In this document: positions 1-7,897 of the stretch, piece by piece | How positions within the stretch are numbered: position 1 is the stretch's first letter | Layout of the letters: every line of letters begins with the position of its first letter | Assembly (NCBI GenBank): GCA_039805905.1 | Contig: JBDIVM010000009.1 | Location: 124,001-188,000 of the forward strand | Length of the DNA: 64,000 nt | Source of the DNA: Thermohalobaculum sp039805905 | Lineage (GTDB): Bacteria; Pseudomonadota; Alphaproteobacteria; Rhodobacterales; Rhodobacteraceae | Direction: 5' to 3' | Position numbers and translations under genes: made by a program | The notes under the pieces: generated by a model | Seen by the model: only the letters and a program-made list of their open reading frames with translations | Database searches by the model: none | What the model was told of the DNA's origin: nothing

Positions 1-230
1 TCGGCGGGCTGCGCGAGATCGAGCCCGGCCAGCCGCTGCTGCTCGCGCGGGTCGCCGTGGCGCCCGTTGAAGGCGCGGCCAACGCGGCGCTCGTCAAGCT
101 GGTCGCCAAGACCCTCGGCGTGCCGAAATCGGCGGTTGCCATAACGGCGGGCGAGACCTCGCGCATCAAGGCGCTGGAGATCGCCGGCGATCCGGTGCGG
201 CTCGCCGGGAAGCTCGAGGATCTCATCTGA
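1..230 (+). CDS. DUF167 (YggU) family protein, 5' truncated by the window edge
   Basis: The reading frame is already open at the left edge (first full codon at base 3) and stops with TGA at 228-230, giving about 75 C-terminal residues. The translation contains the DUF167 hallmarks APVEGAANAAL and a later AGETSRIKAL block, which match the core of the YggU fold. The family is small, widespread and of uncertain function. The N-terminus lies outside the window, so start and operon context cannot be judged. The next gene starts 90 bases downstream on the same strand. Confidence 0.8.
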   Translation, partial: GGLREIEPGQPLLLARVAVAPVEGAANAALVKLVAKTLGVPKSAVAITAGETSRIKALEIAGDPVRLAGKLEDLI

Positions 231-319
231 GTCTGCGCCGGGCGCCGTTTGATCCAGCGCAACGCGGGGCCCGGCGGGTCGCGCCATCTTCGGACGCGAC
301 CCGCGACCGGAGGACGCCG

Positions 320-664
320 ATGAACTGGACCGACTTTCTCGCCGACACCAATGTGGAACTCGCCGCCCTTCGCAAGGAGATGCCAGGCGCCGCGGCCGGC
401 TTCGCCAAACTCGCCCAAGCCGCCACCGAACCCGTGGCGCTCGACGCGCGGACGAAAGAGCTGATCGCGCTCGCCATCGGCATCGATGCCCGGTGCGACG
501 GCTGCATCGGCTTCCATGTCAAGGCCGCGATCCGCCACGGCGCGACACGGGCCGAGGTGGCCGAGACCGTGGCGATGTGCGTCTACATGGGCGGCGGTCC
601 GGCGATGATGTATGGCGCCAAGGCGCTCGCCGCCTTCGACGAACTCTCGGCCACGGCGGGCTGA
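320..664 (+). CDS. AhpD-like carboxymuconolactone decarboxylase family protein
   Basis: This 114-residue protein belongs to the carboxymuconolactone decarboxylase/AhpD-like superfamily of small all-helical proteins. It carries the redox motif Cys59-Asp-Gly-Cys62 followed by His66 (CDGCIGFH), as in AhpD-type alkylhydroperoxidase proteins that relay electrons to peroxiredoxins. The length is typical of a single-domain member. A GGAGGA ribosome binding site lies at 310-315, about 4 bases before the ATG, which fixes the start. A role in peroxide or thiol redox chemistry is inferred from the CxxC motif; the natural partner is not visible here. Confidence 0.85.
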   Translation: MNWTDFLADTNVELAALRKEMPGAAAGFAKLAQAATEPVALDARTKELIALAIGIDARCDGCIGFHVKAAIRHGATRAEVAETVAMCVYMGGGPAMMYGAKALAAFDELSATAG

Positions 665-681
665 CGGCCGGCCGCGGGCCG

Positions 682-697
682 GGTCGGCGCGCCGACC
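682..697. repeat. 16-bp perfect palindrome between convergent genes
   Basis: GGTCGGCG is followed directly by its reverse complement CGCCGACC. The element sits in the 39-base gap between the convergent AhpD-like and glyoxalase-like genes. It could act as a bidirectional stop, but there is no T-tract on either side, so a terminator call is not secure. Confidence 0.35.
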
Positions 698-703
698 TCC
701 CGT

Positions 704-1330
704 TCAGAGCTCGCGCAGCCCCTCCGGCGTGCGGATCGCGGCGCGCAGGCGCACCGGCCCCTCGCCCGGCATGAACGCGACCGGACCGGCGGGAGCGCCG
801 AGCGCCTGCCGCACCGCGGCCGTCTCGCGCCCGGCGATCTCCAGCCGCTCGAGCCGGAGCCCCTGGTCCGGCAGCCGGCGCGCCGGATGGAGGCCAGCGG
901 TCCATCGGATCATCAGCGGCCAGGCGCCGCCAAGCGGCAGCGCGGCATCCCGCGGCAGCGCAACCTGCCAGCGCAGGTCGTCGCGCGCGAATTCGGCGGG
1001 GGGGTCGTGCGGCACCGGGGGAACGACGCCGTCGAACCCGTCGACCGAGACCGCCCAGGTCAGGAGGCACGGCCCGAAGGCAAGGCGCTCCTGCACCGCC
1101 GGGTCGTCGAAACCGAACCAGCGGGGCCGGGCGGGGCGGGCTCCACCCGGCTCGACGGCGATGACCTCGAGGTAGCAGTCGCCAAGACCCCAGAGCGCGT
1201 TGTGCGTGCCCATTGCCAGATGCCGCCCGCCGCCCGCGGGCGCGGCGCCGAGCCGGGCGCGGACCCAGTCGGTTCCCTCGCCGAGGGTCGCCGCTGCCAC
1301 GACCAGATGATCGAGGGTCGCCTTGGCCAT
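704..1330 (-). CDS. Glyoxalase-like domain (VOC superfamily) protein
   Basis: The protein has 208 residues from the chosen ATG (start MAKATLDHLVVAA). The N-terminal LDHLVVAA beta strand, the GTHNALWGLGD...YLEVIAV segment and the alternation of strands fit the PF13468-type glyoxalase-like domain of the VOC superfamily. An upstream in-frame start at 1354 would add 8 residues but does not extend the conserved domain, so the later ATG is preferred. Members have varied or unknown substrates, and none can be named here. It is convergent with the AhpD-like gene and separated by 166 bases from the polysaccharide locus on the same strand. Confidence 0.75.
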   Translation of the reverse strand: MAKATLDHLVVAAATLGEGTDWVRARLGAAPAGGGRHLAMGTHNALWGLGDCYLEVIAVEPGGARPARPRWFGFDDPAVQERLAFGPCLLTWAVSVDGFDGVVPPVPHDPPAEFARDDLRWQVALPRDAALPLGGAWPLMIRWTAGLHPARRLPDQGLRLERLEIAGRETAAVRQALGAPAGPVAFMPGEGPVRLRAAIRTPEGLREL

Positions 1331-1496
1331 CCGACCAGCCTCCGTTGATTGCACAACCGGTTCCTGCCGATTCTGCGGTCGAGAGTATGCTGCCGCGGCA
1401 TCGGGCCGACAGAGGGAAAGCGCCCGGAGAGCTAGCGCCCGAGGGGCTTCAGACCGGCGGCGTCCACGATCCCTGCGGGGCCATCTCCGTGCGCGA

Positions 1497-2612
1497 TCAC
1501 ACGATCTCGTAAGGGAGATCGGGAAGATCGCGCAGATGCAGCCGGTCCCAGCCGAGACCCAGGAAACACGGCCCGGTCGCGGCCTCGGAGAACCGGACGC
1601 TGGCGTGACCGATATTGAACTCGAACAGCTTCACCGCACCCGCGTCGGTGATGCCGACGTCCCAGCCGATATACCAGATATGCGGCAGCCGGTCGTGCAA
1701 TGCCGTGCAGGCCGCGGCTGCCTCCGCAAAACTCGGAACGGTCCGTCCGCCGAACTCCGCGCCGGTATCGGGGTGCCGGTCGACCGTGAGGAAGCCTGTG
1801 CGCATGCCATAGGACGCCATCGCGCCGGTCTGAAGGTCGATCACCGGGACACTGACGGACTTTCCGGCCCGGACATACTCCATCCCGTCAATGCCGAGTC
1901 GCAGGAGCCCCGTGCGCACCTCGGCCTTCATGCCCGCCTGCTTGACCGTGGTCAGGCGCAGGGTCGCAGCCGCGGCCGGCGACAGGTCGTCGAACGCCGG
2001 ATGCTGCCGCACCGCCTGCTGGATCACGAAATCCCGGTCGCTCGGCAGCTGGTCGGGCGAGAAACTGCCTGCTTCGATGCGCGTGACGCCATAGCCGCGG
2101 ATCGACCCCTCGACCTTGACGAAGGCGGTATCGCTTTCGGCGAAGACATGCCGCGCAAGCGCCGCCGGCTCGATCGGCTCGTAGTTCCGGTCGTAGAGTC
2201 CGCCATTCACCCCGTAGGCGATGTCCGGAAGCAGGTCGGTCTGCAGGATGCGGTTGGCCAGCGAGCGGACGGAGAGCGATTGGAACCGCCTCGCCGAATG
2301 GGGAACCAGATAGCGCTCGATGTAGTTGTCGGGCAGCCAGCCCTCGAGGAACTCGCCCCGGAAGGCCGTGTAGGCCTCGAGCCAGGGCGCGAACCTGACC
2401 GAGCCGAGGACATCGCCGGCATAATCGGAAATCTGCCGGCGCTGGGGCCCGGAAAGCGCCCGCTCCGGACGCTGCCCGGTGATGATGTCGTAGGACTTCC
2501 TGGCTTCCCCGTTCTGATAGGCGTCGATCATCCGGGCCTTGTAGGCCCGGAGCCCCGCGACCGCCATTCTCTTGCCGAGGGACCGGACAGCCGATGTAAC
2601 ACCGGTACTCAT
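1497..2612 (-). CDS. Sugar-transfer-associated ATP-grasp protein
   Basis: This 371-residue protein resembles the ATPgrasp_ST family (sugar-transfer associated ATP-grasp). The C-terminal half carries the typical metal/ATP-binding region with WYIGWDVGITDAGAVKLFEFN, where the Asp and the Glu-Phe-Asn would coordinate Mg-ATP. An earlier segment, RGYGVTRIEAG, continues the ATP-grasp fold. These proteins occur in exopolysaccharide clusters and are thought to ligate an amino or carboxyl group onto a sugar or its carrier; the exact reaction is not established. It is the last gene of the minus-strand polysaccharide locus, 92 bases after the GT2 gene, and is probably transcribed with it. Confidence 0.75.
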   Translation of the reverse strand: MSTGVTSAVRSLGKRMAVAGLRAYKARMIDAYQNGEARKSYDIITGQRPERALSGPQRRQISDYAGDVLGSVRFAPWLEAYTAFRGEFLEGWLPDNYIERYLVPHSARRFQSLSVRSLANRILQTDLLPDIAYGVNGGLYDRNYEPIEPAALARHVFAESDTAFVKVEGSIRGYGVTRIEAGSFSPDQLPSDRDFVIQQAVRQHPAFDDLSPAAAATLRLTTVKQAGMKAEVRTGLLRLGIDGMEYVRAGKSVSVPVIDLQTGAMASYGMRTGFLTVDRHPDTGAEFGGRTVPSFAEAAAACTALHDRLPHIWYIGWDVGITDAGAVKLFEFNIGHASVRFSEAATGPCFLGLGWDRLHLRDLPDLPYEIV

Positions 2613-2704
2613 GAGTGCCCCCGCAAGCGCCTATGCCAAAAGTTCTGGGATCCGAGCCCGGTGATCGGCGGTGCGACGCCCCCCAATCAGGGGGGTGCCG
2701 CGGC

Positions 2705-3721
2705 TTACCCGGCGGCGGAGTCCGCGCGCCCTCCCTGCGCCATCTCCCTCAGCCGGTCCGAACGGAGCTTGCCCGTCGGCTTCACGGTGTAGTAGAGCCA
2801 CCGGCCGAGTGCCGTCGGACGGCCGTTCATGTAGAGGGGGATCGCGAGTTCCTTCGCGATCGAGACCCGCACCTTCCACATTTCGCGGAGCAGCAGCTTG
2901 TAGCAGCCGAACCGCTCGGACCGCGTCATCGGGACCGTGTTCACCGCGCGCAGGAACTCCCGCAGGATCCTGAGGTTTTTGAACCGCAGGCCGCGCGACT
3001 TCTGGCCGCTCTGGAACTGCTCGTAGGAGAGGCAGTCGTAATGCATGGCGACCGAGACCCTGGGATGGAGCCGGCGCAGGAACAGCGGCTCGTTGATCAC
3101 CCGGACCCGCCCGGTCAGGACGACATAGCCGAGGAAGACCGCGTCAAATCCGCCATAGATGCCGAGCGGGCAGGATTTCCGGATGATGTCGCGCCGCAGC
3201 AGGCCGAAGAACGGATTGGGCTCGCCCGTCCCTGGAAACAGGACCGGCCGGAAGCGGACGGCAGCATTCTCGCTGTCGACGGCAAGGACATCCAGATAGC
3301 CGAACTTCGGTTGGCTGTGCTCGTCGATGATCATGGTCCGCGGATACACGAGGATGCAGCCGGGATCCGCCTCGAGCACCTCGTGACACCGCTCGAGGAA
3401 GGTCGGCGCGATCACGTCGTCATGCGCGGCCCATTTGAAATACCGGGCCCGCGCGGCATCGATGACGAACTGAAAGTTTGCCGTGGCGCCAAGGTTCTTC
3501 GGCTGCCGGAAATACCGGATACGCGAGTCGGAGGCAGCAAACCGGCGGCAGATCTCTTCCGTGCGGTCGGTCGACGCATTGTCGGAAATCACGAGCTCGA
3601 AATCGGTAAAGGTCTGCGCGAGAATCGAGGCGATCGCCTCCTCAAGGTAATTGTCCCCGTTATAGACTGGAATTCCCACAGAAACTGCAGGAATGCCGCT
3701 CGAATTTCGCATGGCACACAC
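2705..3721 (-). CDS. Family 2 glycosyltransferase
   Basis: The 338-residue protein has a GT-A glycosyltransferase domain at the N-terminus: VSVGIPVYNGDNYLEEAI, then LVISDNASTDRTEE and a probable DxD-type metal site in AAHDDVIAP. No long membrane segments are visible, so it should act on the cytoplasmic face of the membrane and add a sugar to a lipid-linked repeat unit. The start is uncertain: GTG at 3721 has a GGTGAG sequence about 8 bases upstream, while ATG at 3712 lies 3 codons downstream. A promoter at 3752-3780 precedes it. Donor and acceptor are unknown; the heptose pathway nearby makes a GDP-heptose donor possible. Confidence 0.85.
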   Translation of the reverse strand: MCAMRNSSGIPAVSVGIPVYNGDNYLEEAIASILAQTFTDFELVISDNASTDRTEEICRRFAASDSRIRYFRQPKNLGATANFQFVIDAARARYFKWAAHDDVIAPTFLERCHEVLEADPGCILVYPRTMIIDEHSQPKFGYLDVLAVDSENAAVRFRPVLFPGTGEPNPFFGLLRRDIIRKSCPLGIYGGFDAVFLGYVVLTGRVRVINEPLFLRRLHPRVSVAMHYDCLSYEQFQSGQKSRGLRFKNLRILREFLRAVNTVPMTRSERFGCYKLLLREMWKVRVSIAKELAIPLYMNGRPTALGRWLYYTVKPTGKLRSDRLREMAQGGRADSAAG

Positions 3722-3751
3722 TCGAATTACTCACCAGATGGAGGAGGCAGA

Positions 3752-3780
3752 ATGATATGCTCATCTGCCGGATTTTTCAA
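3752..3780 (-). promoter_or_regulatory. Sigma70-type promoter for the GT2/ATP-grasp unit
   Basis: Read on the minus strand, TTGAAA (3775-3780) and TATCAT (3752-3757) are separated by exactly 17 bases. Transcription would begin near 3745, about 25 bases before the glycosyltransferase start codon. It lies in the 176-base gap after the C-methyltransferase gene, so the last two genes of the locus may form their own unit. Confidence 0.6.
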
Positions 3781-3897
3781 GGTAAACATGGCCGACGGTC
3801 CGCCGGGCGGCGTTGGTTCGGAGGGTCCGTGGGTGCGGCGTGCGGGGAGCCGCGCTGCCCCCCGCCTCCCATGCCTTGCCGGACGGGCGGCCGCCGG

Positions 3898-5154
3898 TCA
3901 GATCACCCGAACCTTCGGCACCGGGATGATGAACTTGCCGCCGCGCTTTCGGTACTCGGCCTGCTGCGCGAGAATCTCGTCGACGAAATTCCAGGCCAGC
4001 AGCACCACAAAATCCGGCTGGTCGGTCAGGAGCCTTTCCGGCGGGACGATCGGGATGTGCGAGCCCGGCGTGAAGCGGCCCTGCTTGAGCGTGCTCTTGT
4101 CCGCGATGTAGGACACGATGTCCGGCCCGATTTCCAGGAAGCTCAACAGGGTCGTGCCCTTCGCCGGGGCACCGTAGCCGACCACGGTCTTGCCCGCCGC
4201 CCGCAGCTCTGACAGGAGCGCGTGCAGGTCCGTCTTGAGCTGCCGTGTCTGCGCGGCGAAGCGCTCGTAGGTCTCGAACCTGTCGAGGCCAAGTTCGCTC
4301 TCGAGGCGCAGGATCTCGCCGACACTCGGCTGCACCTCGCCCTCCCCGATGCGCTGGACCGTGACGCGGAGCTGGCCGTGATGCAGCGGCAGCCGCTCGG
4401 CGTTCACGACCTGCATGCCGTGCCGGGCGAACAGATACTGCATGGGCTTCAGGGCCCAGTAGGACACATGCTCGTGGTACACGGTATCGAATGCCCCCTG
4501 CTCCAGCAGGTCCACCAGGTAATGGGCCTCGACGACGAAGCGCCCGCCGGGCGCAAGGGCGATGTCGATGCCCTTCATGAAATCGGCGAGCGCGGGGATG
4601 TGCGGGAAGGTGTTCGTGGCAGTGATGACGCTGGCGCGGCCCCACCGGCCCACGATCTCCCTGGCCGAGCTGGAGTTGAAGAATCCGACATAGCGGTCGA
4701 TGCCGCTGTCGCGCACCAGCTCGGCCAGATTCTGCGCCGGATCGACGCCGAGCGTCCGGACACCATGGCGCTTCCAGCCGCCGAGCAGCGTTCCGTCGTT
4801 GCATCCGATGTCGATCACCAGATCGTCGGACCCGAGATGGAAACGGGCGAACAGCGTATCGCTGAGGTCATAGAGATGGGCCTTCAGCGTGTCAGAGGCG
4901 GAGGAGACGTAGAGATAGTCCTCGAACATCGCGCTCGGCGGCACGATATCGGCGAGCTGGACATGGCCACAGGTATCGCAGAAGCCCACCCGCAGGGGGT
5001 AGCTCGGCTCGGGCAGGGAAAGCTCGTTCCTGGCCAGGAACTTGTTGGCCAGGGCCGACAGGCCGAGGTCGAGGAATTCCCTGACAGTGGGTTCCCCGCA
5101 GACGAGACAGCTGAGAGGCTGGTGAGCCGGTTGCTTGCGAGCTGCTGTTGCCAT
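3898..5154 (-). CDS. NDP-sugar C-methyltransferase family (class I SAM methyltransferase)
   Basis: This 418-residue protein has the three-part layout of TylCIII-like sugar C-methyltransferases. It has an N-terminal zinc-binding module (Cys16, Cys19, Cys59, Cys62), a central Rossmann SAM domain with motif I VIDIGCNDGTLL near residues 113-124, and a C-terminal Methyltransf_14-type domain (GYGAPAKGTTLL). Members methylate C-3 or another carbon of NDP-4-keto-6-deoxy sugars, or act in related sugar modification. It lies in the heptose/polysaccharide locus, so a C-methylated deoxyheptose or hexose is a plausible product; the substrate is inference. The 183-base gap to the upstream hddA gene shows no convincing promoter. 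Confidence 0.8.
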   Translation of the reverse strand: MATAARKQPAHQPLSCLVCGEPTVREFLDLGLSALANKFLARNELSLPEPSYPLRVGFCDTCGHVQLADIVPPSAMFEDYLYVSSASDTLKAHLYDLSDTLFARFHLGSDDLVIDIGCNDGTLLGGWKRHGVRTLGVDPAQNLAELVRDSGIDRYVGFFNSSSAREIVGRWGRASVITATNTFPHIPALADFMKGIDIALAPGGRFVVEAHYLVDLLEQGAFDTVYHEHVSYWALKPMQYLFARHGMQVVNAERLPLHHGQLRVTVQRIGEGEVQPSVGEILRLESELGLDRFETYERFAAQTRQLKTDLHALLSELRAAGKTVVGYGAPAKGTTLLSFLEIGPDIVSYIADKSTLKQGRFTPGSHIPIVPPERLLTDQPDFVVLLAWNFVDEILAQQAEYRKRGGKFIIPVPKVRVI

Positions 5155-5337
5155 TGATTTCGTCCTACAGTCAGAAGGGTTGCACGACGGGCATCAAAGC
5201 CCAGGGAAATGCAGTCGATAGCCGGGATGCTCCGAGAGACTGACCGCGCCTCTCGGGGCTGCTCCGCTGCCGAGGTCGGGGGGCGCGCCGATCTTCTCTC
5301 GGGCCTCCGGGGGCCGGGTGTTCTCTCGCCGCATCTG

Positions 5338-6363
5338 TCAGCTCCGAAACGGTGCAACGACCTGCGAGCCGTGGGATTCGAAGCCTACCTTCATCTCCAC
5401 GAGGTCCTTCAGGCTGTCGCGAATTGCCCGATGCGTCTCGTGCGGCGCGAGGAACATGAGGAATCCGCCGCCGCCAGCGCCGCACAGCTTGCCGCCCCAG
5501 GCTCCCGCCCGGCGCCCGGCCGCATACCAGGTGTCGATCTGGCTGTTGGAGATCTTGCTCGTGAGGCTGCGCTTGATCTGCCAGGCCTGGTCGAGGAACG
5601 CGCCGCAGCCCGCCACGTCGATCTCGCCGTTGGCGATCAGCCGGTGCAGCTTGCAGGCCTGGTCGCGCATCCGGCGCAGCTGGTCCATCTTCTCGCCGGT
5701 CTTCCGGCTCTGCTCGCTCAGCACCGCCGAGGTGTCGCGCTGGTGGCCGGTCCAGAACATCAGCATCGACCGGAACAGATCCGCCATGGGCCCGGTGCCG
5801 TTGACGGCGAGATGCTCGACCGTGACCCCCTCGTCCGGCTTGAAGGTGAAGAGGTTCATGCCGCCGAATGCCGCCGCATACTGGTCCTGCTTTCCGATCG
5901 GCTCCCTGAGGATATCGATCTCGATATGGCAGGCCTCGTCGGCGAGCTGGCCCGGCGACACCCGCTCGCCCCGGAAGGCGTGGAGGGCATTCAGGAGGCC
6001 GACGGTGAAAGCGCTCGAGCCGCCAAGTCCCGTCGATGCCGGGACGTCGCCTACCGTCGAGACGTAGATCGGCGGCTCGATGTCCAGGAACCGCAGGCAC
6101 TCGCGGGCGATGTTGTTCTTGATCTCGTCGATGCTGTCGACCTGCTCGGAGATCGAGTAGTTGATCCGTATCGGTTCGAAGAACAGGTCGCTGTGGCGCT
6201 TGACCGTCACGTAGACATAGCGGTCGATTGCGGTCGACAGCGTCGCCCCCGGCTCGCGGCGGTAGAACTCTGAAAGATCCGTCCCGCCGCCAAAGAAACT
6301 TACCCGCAGCGGGGTACGGGTGACGATCATGCCCCGTTCGACGGATCTCGGCATATCAGCCAT
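5338..6363 (-). CDS. hddA: GHMP-family kinase, D-glycero-alpha-D-manno-heptose 7-phosphate 1-kinase type
   Basis: The 341-residue protein is a GHMP kinase. The N-terminus has RTPLRVSFFGGGTDL, the sugar-binding start typical of HddA and related kinases. The ATP loop is TGLGGSSAFTVGLLNAL, and motif 3 is GAWGGKLCGAGGGGFLMF near the C-terminus. HddA phosphorylates C-1 of D-glycero-D-manno-heptose 7-phosphate on the way to GDP-heptose. The assignment rests on the family and on the neighbouring gmhA, gmhB and hddC functions. The ATG at 6363 overlaps the end of the RmlC-like gene by 8 bases, which indicates translational coupling. L-fucose or other sugar kinases of the same group remain possible. 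Confidence 0.8.
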   Translation of the reverse strand: MADMPRSVERGMIVTRTPLRVSFFGGGTDLSEFYRREPGATLSTAIDRYVYVTVKRHSDLFFEPIRINYSISEQVDSIDEIKNNIARECLRFLDIEPPIYVSTVGDVPASTGLGGSSAFTVGLLNALHAFRGERVSPGQLADEACHIEIDILREPIGKQDQYAAAFGGMNLFTFKPDEGVTVEHLAVNGTGPMADLFRSMLMFWTGHQRDTSAVLSEQSRKTGEKMDQLRRMRDQACKLHRLIANGEIDVAGCGAFLDQAWQIKRSLTSKISNSQIDTWYAAGRRAGAWGGKLCGAGGGGFLMFLAPHETHRAIRDSLKDLVEMKVGFESHGSQVVAPFRS

Positions 6364-6844
6364 GCTGCAGGTTCCAGTCGTAGGGGATCTTGTCCGTGAA
6401 CGGCGGCATGCGCAGCATCTCCTTCGGGTCGTGCGGATGGGTAGCCGCATTGGCGAGGATCACCTGCTTGTCGCCATACGCCTTGTAGCCGTTCGCGATT
6501 CCGGGCGGAATCTGCACGAGCACGTGGTTGTCCTCGCCCAGGAACACCTCCATCAGAGCACCCTTGGTCGGCGAATCCTCGCGGATGTCGTACATGACCA
6601 GCTTTGCCCGCCCTGACAGGACCGCGTTGTTCACGGTCATGTAGGTGTGGATGTGCCACGCCTTCACCGCGCCGGGCCAGGCGGTCGAGAAATAGATCTC
6701 GCCGAACGAGATGAAGTGGGGGTCAGTCGCCTTGAGCATGTGCATGATCTTGCCGCGCTCGTCCACGATCTGACGGAGCGGCACCACCTTGACGCCGGCG
6801 ATGTTCGGCTCGACGACCAGCGTTCCCTGATTGATCGACGGCAT
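6356..6844 (-). CDS. RmlC-like dTDP-4-dehydrorhamnose 3,5-epimerase family protein
   Basis: This 162-residue cupin-type protein matches the RmlC/WxcM-like family: WPGAVKAWHIHTYMTVNNAVLSG with the cupin His pair, and IPPGIANGYKAYGD near the end. Members epimerise C-3 and/or C-5 of nucleotide 4-keto-6-deoxy sugars. In Campylobacter a comparable RmlC-like enzyme acts on GDP-4-keto-6-deoxyheptose, which makes a similar role here attractive, though unproven. The ATG at 6844 is 2 bases after the stop of the upstream epimerase gene, and the 3' end overlaps hddA by 8 bases, so these genes are one operon. Confidence 0.75.
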   Translation of the reverse strand: MPSINQGTLVVEPNIAGVKVVPLRQIVDERGKIMHMLKATDPHFISFGEIYFSTAWPGAVKAWHIHTYMTVNNAVLSGRAKLVMYDIREDSPTKGALMEVFLGEDNHVLVQIPPGIANGYKAYGDKQVILANAATHPHDPKEMLRMPPFTDKIPYDWNLQHG

Positions 6845-6846
6845 GA

Positions 6847-7881
6847 TCAGACCCACCTCAGATTGCGATCCAGCCGACCGGAGTCGAGCAGCATGTTGAG
6901 CCACTTGAGGCGGGTGAACCTGTTGCCGTTGAACTGCTCGGCCGTCAGGCCGATGGCGCGGAACGTGTCGGCCAGGTCCTGCGCCCCCTTGCGGGCGGTC
7001 CATTTCCACTCGAAGCCGGGAAAGGTCCTGGCAAACTTCGCGAACGATGCCTTGTAGGTGCGCTGGTCGGCTCCCGGCTGGTTCAGCACCTCGAGCCGGC
7101 AGCCGGGCACCACCTCCGAGGCGTAGGTGGCAAGCTCGATGACCTGGTGGTTCAGGTGGTCGGCGCCATTGTTGAAAGCCTGGTTGTGGACGTCCTCGAG
7201 CGGTGCCTCGAGCGCGCACTGGAACGACCGCGCGACGTCCTCGACATGAATCACCGGCCGCCAGGGCTTGCCGTCGCTGAACACCCGGACCACGCCGCTG
7301 GTCGCCGCAGCGCCGACGAGATTGTTCAGCACCGTATCGAAACGCATCCGCGGCGACACACCGTAGACCGTGCCGTTGCGCAGGTAGACGGGCGAGAAGC
7401 CGTCGCGTGCCATCTCGCGCAGTGCCATCTCGCTCTTGACCTTCGAGCGGGCGTACTCCGTCTTCGGATCGAGGGGCGACTCCTCGGTCACGACACCGGC
7501 ATCGGACATCCCATACATGATGCAGGAGGAGGAGAACAGGAACCGGCGCACACCGGCGTCACGGGCCAGTTCGGCCAGGCGCACCGTCGCGTCGTGGTTG
7601 ATTGCCTCGGTCCAGCCCTCGTCGAGATTGCCGATCGGATCGTTGCTGAGCGCGGCGAGATGGATGATCGCGTCGAAGCCCTTCACGTCCTCGGGCCGCA
7701 CGTCCCTGATGTCACGCCGGATCTCCGGAATGCCGCACTGGTCGGGCACCAGCGTGCAGTCATCGAAATAGCCGGTCTCGAGCCCGACCACGTCGTAGCC
7801 GGCGTTCCGGAGATGTGGCGCCATGACGGAGCCGAGATAGCCCTTGTGCCCAGTCAGCAGAATTCGTTTGGTCTTCGTCAC
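6847..7881 (-). CDS. NAD-dependent epimerase/dehydratase (extended SDR)
   Basis: The 344-residue protein starts with LLTGHKGYLGS, the Rossmann glycine motif of extended SDR enzymes acting on nucleotide sugars. The catalytic elements are SSSCIMYG and the Tyr-x-x-x-Lys in EYARSKVKSE. A typical substrate-domain segment PVIHVEDVARSF follows. It could be a 4,6-dehydratase, 4-epimerase or 4-reductase for the GDP-heptose made by its neighbours; sequence alone does not decide. It is 16 bases after the fused hddC-gmhB gene and 2 bases before the RmlC-like gene. Confidence 0.8.
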   Translation of the reverse strand: MTKTKRILLTGHKGYLGSVMAPHLRNAGYDVVGLETGYFDDCTLVPDQCGIPEIRRDIRDVRPEDVKGFDAIIHLAALSNDPIGNLDEGWTEAINHDATVRLAELARDAGVRRFLFSSSCIMYGMSDAGVVTEESPLDPKTEYARSKVKSEMALREMARDGFSPVYLRNGTVYGVSPRMRFDTVLNNLVGAAATSGVVRVFSDGKPWRPVIHVEDVARSFQCALEAPLEDVHNQAFNNGADHLNHQVIELATYASEVVPGCRLEVLNQPGADQRTYKASFAKFARTFPGFEWKWTARKGAQDLADTFRAIGLTAEQFNGNRFTRLKWLNMLLDSGRLDRNLRWV

Positions 7882-7897
7882 GTCTTTCTCCTGCGTG